Below are positions 8,951-15,430 of a DNA stretch of 64,000 nucleotides, piece by piece (position 1 is the first letter of the stretch; each line of letters starts with the position of its first letter). The translations under genes and the position numbers were made by a program. The notes below the pieces were generated by a model that had not been told where the DNA came from, did no database searches, and saw only the letters and a list, made by a program, of their open reading frames with translations. The DNA is from Pedobacter sp. D749 (GTDB taxonomy: Bacteria > Bacteroidota > Bacteroidia > Sphingobacteriales > Sphingobacteriaceae): assembly GCF_019317285.1 (NCBI RefSeq), contig NZ_CP079218.1, positions 2,790,001-2,854,000 on the forward strand, in the 5' to 3' direction.

Positions 8951-9082
8951 CTGTCCATAGAGTTCCGCAGGGCTCTACAGATTAGTAAATAGAAAAGAGT
9001 CTGTGACTCACTTTTATTTGAGTTTATAAGTCCAATTTTATTCTAATATCCATAGAGACGCTATGCTTAACTCTACGGACAG
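8951..9082 (+). ncRNA. Putative structured RNA / palindromic repeat unit
   Basis: The first 14 bases (8951-8964, CTGTCCATAGAGTT) pair with the last 14 (9069-9082, AACTCTACGGACAG) with one G-T wobble, closing a 132-base element. Inside are two perfect small hairpins, GAGTC-tgt-GACTC (8997-9009) and CATAG-agacg-CTATG (9051-9065). The left arm can instead fold locally with CTCTA at 8973-8977, as in the related 22276-22305 hairpin. It may be a small RNA from the promoter just upstream, or a mobile palindromic repeat pair that happens to sit there. Confidence 0.4.
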
Positions 9083-9225
9083 AGGTGGGATTTAAAATTA
9101 CAATTTAGTAATAGTCGCCAGATTAGATCGGTGCCTGCAAAAAAATATGGGCATATCTCTATGCCCATATTTAAAATGACAAAATTACGGAAGAATAGAA
9201 TCAAAAATGTGTTTACTTTAAACAG

Positions 9226-9744
9226 CTATTCTTTTTCCCTCCTGAAAATCATTTTTGCTGGAAATGTTCTTCCGTCTTTTCGTTTTGTTCCAATTTTTAA
9301 TGCATTGTCACGACCTAGGACAAGTTCAATAGTTTTACTGTCTTTCTTAATAATTTTAAGGTCATAAAATTTACTTTTTGGTTCATCAACCAAATTACCA
9401 CTTATAGTATCACTTTTTTGGTCTAAGCCTGCCAGTATTGAATGCTTATTATCTTTATAACCGGATGTAGAGTTTTTAAGGTTGTCTAAGATGAGCTGGT
9501 TACCATGTTTATATGTAATGTAACCCAGAAGAGCATCGGCATGTATATCAAGCCCATATTGAATCGAAATATTTTCAATTTTCAGTTTCATTCTAATAGT
9601 ATCTATACCATTGACAGAAATCCAGTTACCTCTAAATTTACTTAAGCTTGGATTAGTTAAGTTAGAACCTTTCTTCGGCAAAACCTGTCCGAATGTAACG
9701 GGTACATAAAATACGACCAATGCAACAAATATTATTTTCTTCAT
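9226..9744 (-). CDS. Secreted hypothetical protein, DUF6705-like
   Basis: This 172-residue protein has a signal peptide (MKKIIFVALVVFYVPVTFGQ, cut after about 20). The mature part starts with FRGNWISVNGIDTIRMKL, runs through DALLGYITYKHG, and ends in a beta-rich tail. The order W-x-N-G-x-D-T...ALLG.I.Y..G resembles the small secreted beta-barrel-like proteins called DUF6705 in flavobacteria; this is recalled, not searched. The function is unknown. The start is 21 bases from the stop of the HTH gene upstream, so the two form an operon. Confidence 0.65.
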   Translation of the reverse strand: MKKIIFVALVVFYVPVTFGQVLPKKGSNLTNPSLSKFRGNWISVNGIDTIRMKLKIENISIQYGLDIHADALLGYITYKHGNQLILDNLKNSTSGYKDNKHSILAGLDQKSDTISGNLVDEPKSKFYDLKIIKKDSKTIELVLGRDNALKIGTKRKDGRTFPAKMIFRREKE

Positions 9745-9765
9745 TAACCTATTTATTGATTTGTT

Positions 9766-10086
9766 TTACCTAGTCTGCTTAGCTCTATTTACGCTGATCT
9801 TACTTATAATCTTCTTCTCTGTTTCTGCCTGTATCACATTGATGATCAGATTTGGGTCAATATTTAGTATGTATGCTAAACGTAGTATTTCAGAAACGGT
9901 GAACTTCTCTGGATCGGCCAACTTCACAGAATACCGTTCTGAATTGATACCTAAAAGTTTGATGATCTTAGTTGGGTATAATTCCGAAATATCATACATC
10001 TTTTTAATCTTGTTGGTTTCAAACATTGCGCCTATTGACGAAAGGTCTTTTTCGGGAATATTATTGTTGTTCTTCCAATTAGCCAT
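9766..10086 (-). CDS. Small HTH (Cro/C1-like) DNA-binding protein
   Basis: This 106-residue protein contains one helix-turn-helix-like region: a KMYDISELYPTKIIKLLGINSERYSVKL segment and then FTVSEILRLAYILNIDPNLI. This is the arrangement of a Bacteroidota group of XRE-type proteins with an LGI-x-x-x-R-[FY] turn and an F-T-x-x-E-I-L-R-L-A helix. It probably represses or regulates itself and the secreted-protein gene behind it. An 11-base perfect inverted repeat (10142-10173) lies 56 bases upstream of its ATG, where an operator would be expected. DNA binding is a family-level inference. Confidence 0.65.
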   Translation of the reverse strand: MANWKNNNNIPEKDLSSIGAMFETNKIKKMYDISELYPTKIIKLLGINSERYSVKLADPEKFTVSEILRLAYILNIDPNLIINVIQAETEKKIISKISVNRAKQTR

Positions 10087-10141
10087 ATTAATGCGTTTAT
10101 AACTAAAGTCGTCAATAGATTACTATTCATTTATAAAAAAG

Positions 10142-10173
10142 AACTATTAGTAATTTTAAAAATACTAATAGTT
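10142..10173. promoter_or_regulatory. 11-base inverted repeat, operator candidate for the HTH gene
   Basis: Arms AACTATTAGTA (10142-10152) and TACTAATAGTT (10163-10173) are exact reverse complements around a 10-base AT-rich spacer. It lies 56 bases upstream of the leftward HTH gene and may be its autoregulatory site. Confidence 0.45.
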
Positions 10174-10262
10174 TGTTTTTATGTGGACTTTTCACTATGT
10201 TTGGGTATGAAAGAATAAAGAATTATTTTTAGCGATTACTTCACAAAATATTGAAGCATTCG

Positions 10263-10426
10263 CACTTCGAGTCTCGTCTTAGAAACCTGAGAAATTTCAA
10301 ACGGATACGAGAGGTAAGTGTAGTGCTCACGTCATAGGCGTGGGCCTTCTTTTCCGTATCCAAGGCTTCTCAGGGCCACTAAGACGGGAAGTGGGTTCCA
10401 CGCCTTATTTTATGCCACCCACTTCC
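10263..10426 (+). ncRNA. Long structured leader before the HEPN gene
   Basis: Nested helices pair in order: CACTTC 10263-10268 with GAAGTG 10388-10393; CGTCTTAG 10275-10282 with CTAAGACG 10379-10386; CCTGAGAA 10286-10293 with TTCTCAGG 10367-10374; GGATACG 10303-10309 with CGTATCC 10355-10361; GCTCACG 10325-10331 with CGTGGGC 10339-10345. A competing helix pairs GGAAGTGGGT 10387-10396 with ACCCACTTCC 10417-10426, 10 exact base pairs that cannot form together with the outermost one. The element ends 35 bases before the HEPN start codon. It could be a cis-regulatory RNA switch, a small RNA, or the end of a mobile element. Confidence 0.6.
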
Positions 10427-10461
10427 AAGACTCATTTGAAAGAAATTTAAATGAGATCAAT

Positions 10462-11373
10462 ATGGAACCAAAATTATCACCAGAAGCCGAACACGCTGTC
10501 CATTTCAGGGCGTTTATCCATCGGCTCGCCCAGAAGTTCGAACCACTCCAGGTCTTCAGCTTTTCGCAGAACAGTTACACGCAGCAGTCTCAGGGCTGCT
10601 TCAAAGACAATCAAGATTTTTTTAAATGCGACTATTGCCTATTGGCAATTACCGAAACGGCAACCCGAATAGATTATGAAATGCAGGATTTTGCCAATGC
10701 CGATTATCAGCATGGAACGATTACGGTGATCTCCCATGGCAGGCAATCCGTTACCGACTCAGTACAGCAAAACAGCCGCTTTTTTATCAGCGTGCTTACC
10801 TATGGGAAACTACTCTATAGTAAGGATGGACTGTTAGATAATGATCCAATACCTGCGTTTATCCCCTCAAAGGGCGCAATCAAGGCACTCAAACATTATG
10901 AACACCGTATACCGCTGGCCGACGGATTTTTGATGTGCGCATCCGAATGTCTGGAAAAGGAGCAGTTCGGGATTTGTGCCTTTATGCTCCATCAGGCCGT
11001 AGAACAGACTTGTATCTGCCTGGTGAGGGTTCATATCGCCTACCGTTCGGAGTTCCATAACCTTTACCGTCTGCTCCGTTTATGCACTTGCTTTTCTGAA
11101 AAGCCTTTTCAACTTTTCCTGTACACTCCCGAAGATGAGCGGTTATTTGATGTAATGGCAAAAAGTTATTCTGGTTCGCGTTATAAAGATGATTTTATGG
11201 TTTCCCGGCAGGATGCGGAGCGCCTTTACCAACGGGTCGCCTCTTTTCTTTTGCTGGCAAAGCAGATGTGCCACGAAAAAATAGAACTGCTGGCCAAATC
11301 GGCATCAGATTATGCAGCCTTAAAAAACGCTGATCATGTACAGATTGAAGGAATTTTACAGACTAATATGTAA
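10462..11373 (+). CDS. HEPN-domain protein with N-terminal NTase-like region
   Basis: This 303-residue cytosolic protein has an N-terminal half (1-140) containing FEPLQVFSFSQNS and a CLLAITE stretch, which looks like a degenerate nucleotidyltransferase fold without clear catalytic Asp residues. The C-terminal half (about 150-270) is helical and HEPN-like: DGFLMCASECLEKEQFGICA, then MLHQAVEQ and RSEFHNLYRLL, with R195 and H199 near the place of the HEPN R/H pair, although the spacing is shorter than the canonical RNase motif. HEPN proteins often act as RNases or regulators in defence and stress systems. A long folded leader precedes it, and a second gene follows after 15 bases. RNase activity is unproven. 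Confidence 0.7.
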   Translation: MEPKLSPEAEHAVHFRAFIHRLAQKFEPLQVFSFSQNSYTQQSQGCFKDNQDFFKCDYCLLAITETATRIDYEMQDFANADYQHGTITVISHGRQSVTDSVQQNSRFFISVLTYGKLLYSKDGLLDNDPIPAFIPSKGAIKALKHYEHRIPLADGFLMCASECLEKEQFGICAFMLHQAVEQTCICLVRVHIAYRSEFHNLYRLLRLCTCFSEKPFQLFLYTPEDERLFDVMAKSYSGSRYKDDFMVSRQDAERLYQRVASFLLLAKQMCHEKIELLAKSASDYAALKNADHVQIEGILQTNM

Positions 11374-11388
11374 GGCTATGAAACCATC

Positions 11389-12051
11389 ATGAGCAAACGC
11401 TCGCAAACAGAAATGATTATTGCTCATGATAGCTCATTACCGATAAAAACAAATTGTATACCAATGAAAAAGGAAACAAAAAAATCATCAGATAACAGGA
11501 TCGTTTATCTAAACAATGATGAAATCACAGATCCAATAAAAGTGGTACGCGATTTTTTCAGTCACTCCTGGTTGCCCAATCATTTGAAGATGCTGAAACG
11601 CTGGCGAAACGATGCAGCGCTTGAATCCGAAGAATCAAAAAAATGTAGCCCAGACTACCTTGTCTATCATTACGAACTGACCATAAAGCTGATAGAGGCC
11701 GCCTGGATCTTAAAGCGCCACAAGCTTGGCAGACTTGACCTCGATGACAAACAGGAAAGTGATATCGCAAAATGGTACATCAAAACGGAGAGGAAGAAGC
11801 TACGGAACTATCCTGAAAATCTGAGCATCCGGGAGATCGTAAAACCTTCATCGGTACTAAAGAAAATGTTCAGGATCTATAAACTAAACGGGTACAAAAA
11901 AATCCTGCACACATGGCTTCACAATGCGCTGAGCAGCTCCTTCATAGAAGAAAGCCTGTCCAAATCTGAAGTAATCACAGTTTACGAACAATTGGTGAAA
12001 CTGTTTGAGGCTACATGGCTGATTAGTGAGCGTTTAAAAGCTGGCAATTAA
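11389..12051 (+). CDS. Hypothetical two-repeat protein behind HEPN gene
   Basis: This frame encodes 220 residues, or 195 if the ATG at 11464 (MKKETKKSSDN) is the true start; the first 25 residues look poorly coding. No family is recognised. The protein has two similar halves: VVRDFFSHSWLPNHLKMLKR...ELTIKLIEAAWILKRHK and VLKKMFRIYKLNGYKKILHT...EQLVKLFEATWLISERLK, sharing hydrophobic spacing and the final L-[IF]-E-A-[AT]-W-[IL] motif. This suggests an internal duplication of a helical domain. It lies 15 bases after the HEPN gene, so the two are probably expressed and act together. A terminator follows at 12104-12140. Confidence 0.65.
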   Translation: MSKRSQTEMIIAHDSSLPIKTNCIPMKKETKKSSDNRIVYLNNDEITDPIKVVRDFFSHSWLPNHLKMLKRWRNDAALESEESKKCSPDYLVYHYELTIKLIEAAWILKRHKLGRLDLDDKQESDIAKWYIKTERKKLRNYPENLSIREIVKPSSVLKKMFRIYKLNGYKKILHTWLHNALSSSFIEESLSKSEVITVYEQLVKLFEATWLISERLKAGN

Positions 12052-12095
12052 AACGTTATTTCCGTCCCGAATGAACGAAGGGCCTAACGGAAAAA

Positions 12096-12704
12096 TCATT
12101 CATGACCGAAAATCTTTTGCCAAAAGCTTCGGTCGCTTTTTCTTGGCAAAACGGGAATATGAACAGCTCTTTTTAGTGTCCATTCAGAAAATACCTGCAA
12201 GTTTTGCACTAAGTTTTTCGATTTCTGGCTTTGAATGAACTCGTCTTTTTCAGCGATAACGATATGTGATAGCCTTGCATTCCATTGGTCTATGCTCGTC
12301 AGATATTTTTGGATATGTTGGAACTTTGCAAGGTTCTGCCTGTGCATGGCGTTGTTACTTGAAAAAGGTTCTCGCGTTTCGAAATGTTTAATCCTTGATT
12401 GAAAGATCTGCTAGACATGACGAAATCCTCTTCACTTTCCAAGTTATTTTCTAGGGCATAATTCAGGTGATAATTAATAATAATCTGAATATTCTTTTTC
12501 GTCCATTCTGTAAATCTTCAACAGGAAGTGATTGTTATCATGGCTATACCATAAGCCCATGAAAGTACCCAGATCATATGGATGTAGTGAAAATGAAAAA
12601 GGTTTGCGAGGTTTGAAGAAGCTTTTCATGTTAGATTGTATTTCATATTCAAGGACTTTTAGAGACCTACAAAGAACTGGCAAATCTAAGCAATCGCGTG
12701 ACAC
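12096..12704 (-). pseudogene. Decayed gene of unknown family
   Basis: The minus strand shows three consecutive coding-like pieces in different frames. They are 12474-12704 (ends KIYRMDEKEYSDYY), an open piece near 12370-12470 (reads NYALENNLESEEDFVMSSR), and 12096-12410 (reads HFETREPFSSNNAMHRQNLA and ends WQKIFGHE). Joined, they look like one protein of about 200 residues broken by frameshifts. No family is recognised. The last codons overlap the terminator hairpin of the rightward HEPN operon. The alternative is that only the 83-residue piece (12096-12347) is a real small gene. It lies between two accessory modules, where gene decay is common. Confidence 0.3.
12104..12140 (+). terminator. 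Terminator after HEPN operon
   Basis: GACCGAA (12104-12110) pairs with TTCGGTC (12128-12134), and the inner CTTTTG pairs with CAAAAG (12114-12119 and 12121-12126). GCTTTTT follows. It lies 53 bases after the stop of the two-repeat gene. Confidence 0.55.
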
Positions 12705-12731
12705 TTATTTCACAGTCAAATCGTGCAAAAT

Positions 12732-12749
12732 ACAGCCTTGCTGTGTAGT
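12732..12749 (-). terminator. Weak terminator candidate after HNH gene
   Basis: On the minus strand ACAGC-aag-GCTGT is followed by ATTTTG, about 45 bases after the HNH stop codon. The stem is only 5 base pairs, so this is a weak call. Confidence 0.3.
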
Positions 12750-12788
12750 GAATTGACCGAGAGATTTTAGAAAATGCTAGATTACAAC

Positions 12789-13721
12789 TTACGCAGCTTG
12801 ACCATTTTCTACCTGCTGGTAGACTTCTAAAAAAAGGTTACGATAATATTCATCTAAATCAGCTAAAAAAATCGGTAAGTTGGCATTGATGTATCTTCCC
12901 CATAAAGTATATTCTTCAACAGGAAGTTTTCTTTTGAGTATTTTGGACACAGTCACACCAAACCTATATTTCAAGCCATCCTCAGTAAAATAATTAGTTT
13001 GGTGACCGAGAATATCCTCGTTAATATCATTCTTTAAATCATTCCAAACCTTTTGACGGTTAATTAAGAGTTCGTCACGATTGAGCCTAAATATATTCTT
13101 GCTAATTTCCCCTCGCTCGGCATCGTTACCATGGCCACTTATGTTGCCCAAAACGTCAAAGGTTAAAAAGTTTTCTGGATGATCTATTTCAGGATTTAGC
13201 AATAACGGAAGCTCTAACAGGAGTGGATTGGCATTCGCATCACAATTCCTTCGGTCTAGGGTGAGTACATTATTAATTAATTGTACTGTTTGGTGAACTG
13301 TAGCCCTTACACCTCTAATCGGAAATTTGTTTCCTTTGGCATCTTTTCCATTACATTTGGGGCAGGCTAACAAGAGATTTGTCCATTCCAGTCCTAGCCA
13401 GTAATAGCCAGGTAATTCTACATGGTCATTCTCTCCAGAATCCACCTTTGCTTTTGGTCGATAATGTTCTACCTGTAATGTCGCGGCATGCTCTATCTTA
13501 GACTCGCAGTAATTGCACTTGGCTTGATCACCTGGTTGGAGCTGTGCCTTATGGATGGAGAAAGCTTTTAATAAAGTGGTCACATCCTGATGAGGATAAT
13601 AGCTAGCATTATATTCTTCACCGTCCAAATTTGCAATCGCTCTATCAATCTGTCTCAACGCACCTGAGACTGAGAGTCTAAAAGGAGCAACGTTATTTTG
13701 CTTGTGAGGTAAATGGATCAT
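12789..13721 (-). CDS. HNH endonuclease, PtuB-like (Septu-type)
   Basis: This 310-residue protein has an HNH zinc-finger nuclease core between residues 65 and 130: Cys69 and Cys72 (CNYC), then VEHYRPK with His86, then Asn115 in WTNLLLAC, and Cys120/Cys123 (CPKCNGK). The arrangement C-x2-C...EH.RPK...N...C-x2-CN is that of the HNH partners of Septu and of some retron effectors (PtuB, retron-associated HNH). The C-terminal 150 residues are extra and unassigned. The start overlaps the stop of the ATPase gene by 4 bases (ATGA), implying translational coupling and a complex. Likely the DNA-cutting effector of an anti-phage system; no reverse transcriptase is nearby. Confidence 0.85.
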   Translation of the reverse strand: MIHLPHKQNNVAPFRLSVSGALRQIDRAIANLDGEEYNASYYPHQDVTTLLKAFSIHKAQLQPGDQAKCNYCESKIEHAATLQVEHYRPKAKVDSGENDHVELPGYYWLGLEWTNLLLACPKCNGKDAKGNKFPIRGVRATVHQTVQLINNVLTLDRRNCDANANPLLLELPLLLNPEIDHPENFLTFDVLGNISGHGNDAERGEISKNIFRLNRDELLINRQKVWNDLKNDINEDILGHQTNYFTEDGLKYRFGVTVSKILKRKLPVEEYTLWGRYINANLPIFLADLDEYYRNLFLEVYQQVENGQAA

Positions 13722-15406
13722 GATGCAGGATTGATGTTACGTTCTCTTAATTTTTTCTCAAGAATCTTGTAAAACAGGGCATCAGTAAAGTCGTCTTCAG
13801 TAATTATCCGCTCTTGGTGATCATGATGCTCATTGATCAGCTCACTAAAATTAAATATTGGTGAAGTCAATATGGTATTGGGTAATAAATTAGTCACGTC
13901 GATATCTAATTTCGTTGCACATATTTTATGATTTTCATCCTTATGTACATTGATGAAAATGGAATTTGATGGAGCACCCAACATTGGTATAGGACTATGT
14001 GTAGTCACCACAAATTGTATATTAGGAAATGTTTCCGATAACTGGACGATAATTTCCTTCTGCATTTTTGGATGCAAATGAAGATCAATTTCATCAATTA
14101 AGACGACCCCCACATAATTGGAGATATCGGCAATTCCTTCCTGTTGTTCGGCGAAACGAAGCAACAAATCCAAAATTAAACCTGCGAAATTTCTCGTACC
14201 TGATGGCAGTTGGTCAAAGACTACACCCTCGCTCATGGCTTCAGAATTACCAATTGTTTGGTGGTAGATGATTTGTCTCCCTACCTCACTTCTTACTACA
14301 TTTACCTTTTGAATATTGGGTAAAATAACTTCAAGGTTTTGCTCGATATTTTCCAGAAAGTCGTCGAGCGTCATATCGTAGTACTTTGGCTTTACGGACA
14401 AAACATAACTACCGCTAATATCCCTTAGAATACCAATAGGATTAAAAAGACCGAAGGTTGTCAACCTGCTAATATTGTTCTTATCCAAATCTAAAAAATC
14501 GTCCTTAAGGCTACCTTGGCTCAATAATCTTACAGGACCATAAGCCGCAAAGCCCTTTACTAATTTAGCTTTTTCGCGAAAGTCATCACTCCCTTTTACG
14601 GTTGTACGCTTTACTCCTGAGATTGTTTCCAAGCCAATTTGCACATTGAAATCTTTGTAGTTCCCTGCTACCTCAACACCATGATCATTGTTATTAGAAA
14701 TAGCTGCTGCTAGCGCTCGCAAAAGAGAAGTCTTGCCTGCACCATTTTCCCCGGTAAGAAAGATCCATCGACAGCCTTCTGGAATGTCTTTGACCTCCAA
14801 ATTCTTTATCCTTCCGAAATTCCTGACCTTAAAACTCCTTAAATAGCTCGTTTTTCTTTCTTTTTCGGCAAGTATTTTCTGATAACCGTGAACAATTCTT
14901 AATTGCTTTTCAAATGTTCCAGGCCAAATGAAGTCAATGCCACCTTGACCTAGTAAGTCTTCCTCATTTAAGCGACGACGTCCAACAAAATCATCTATCA
15001 GCGGTTTATCTTTTTCGAGAAACGATCCCAATGAGCTTAGATAGTCATTCCCAAATGCAGTATAATATTTTCGATGTATTAGATTGAAATCCAAGGTCGT
15101 AAATCCTAGCTCTTTAAAAAAATCCAGCGTAAAAAAAGGCTTAGAATTCGATCTGCTATTAATTTCCAGGTAAGTCGTACCGTCTAGGCTTATGATAAAC
15201 GATAACCTTGGTGACTTAGTTTTATCATCTTTACCCATCCAAAATGAGACAGCAACATAGTCATCGTTACCTAAGAACCAGTAACCCTTTTCAAGTCTAG
15301 CATTACGGTTAAGTTGCCGTAATACAAAGAGAAATCCTTTATCCGCTTTGTGATACTCCATCAAAAAATCAAATACTTTTTGGTGTATCTCCGAAATTAA
15401 TATCAT
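13718..15406 (-). CDS. AAA/ABC-type ATPase, PtuA-like, with extra N-terminal domain
   Basis: This 562-residue protein has an ABC/SMC-like ATPase from about residue 188: Walker A GENGAGKT at 219-226, signature-like LPSGTRNF at 400-407, Walker B VVLIDEID at 434-441 and the H-loop VTTHSP with His470. This is the layout of OLD/PtuA-type defence ATPases. Residues 1-185 form a separate domain (starts MILISEIHQKVFDFL, contains GYWFLGNDDYVAVSFW) that I do not recognise and that common PtuA proteins are not known to me to carry. The gene overlaps the HNH gene by 4 bases and lies 24 bases after the RloC-like gene. Likely senses invasion and licenses the nuclease; this role is inferred. Confidence 0.85.
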   Translation of the reverse strand: MILISEIHQKVFDFLMEYHKADKGFLFVLRQLNRNARLEKGYWFLGNDDYVAVSFWMGKDDKTKSPRLSFIISLDGTTYLEINSRSNSKPFFTLDFFKELGFTTLDFNLIHRKYYTAFGNDYLSSLGSFLEKDKPLIDDFVGRRRLNEEDLLGQGGIDFIWPGTFEKQLRIVHGYQKILAEKERKTSYLRSFKVRNFGRIKNLEVKDIPEGCRWIFLTGENGAGKTSLLRALAAAISNNNDHGVEVAGNYKDFNVQIGLETISGVKRTTVKGSDDFREKAKLVKGFAAYGPVRLLSQGSLKDDFLDLDKNNISRLTTFGLFNPIGILRDISGSYVLSVKPKYYDMTLDDFLENIEQNLEVILPNIQKVNVVRSEVGRQIIYHQTIGNSEAMSEGVVFDQLPSGTRNFAGLILDLLLRFAEQQEGIADISNYVGVVLIDEIDLHLHPKMQKEIIVQLSETFPNIQFVVTTHSPIPMLGAPSNSIFINVHKDENHKICATKLDIDVTNLLPNTILTSPIFNFSELINEHHDHQERIITEDDFTDALFYKILEKKLRERNINPAS

Positions 15407-15430
15407 TTGAATAATGTTTTATCGTAACTA

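Larger units (their letters stand above)
8527..9225. other. Intergenic region without protein gene
   Basis: I see no credible protein gene in these 700 bases. The left part (8527-8910) is AT-rich with no recognisable element. The right part carries a consensus promoter (8916-8949) and a strongly self-complementary stretch (8951-9082). Confidence 0.6.

Noticed and set aside
10462..12051. Classical HEPN/MNT two-gene toxin-antitoxin pair
   Set aside because: The NTase-like part is fused to the HEPN part and the second gene does not look like an MNT antitoxin.
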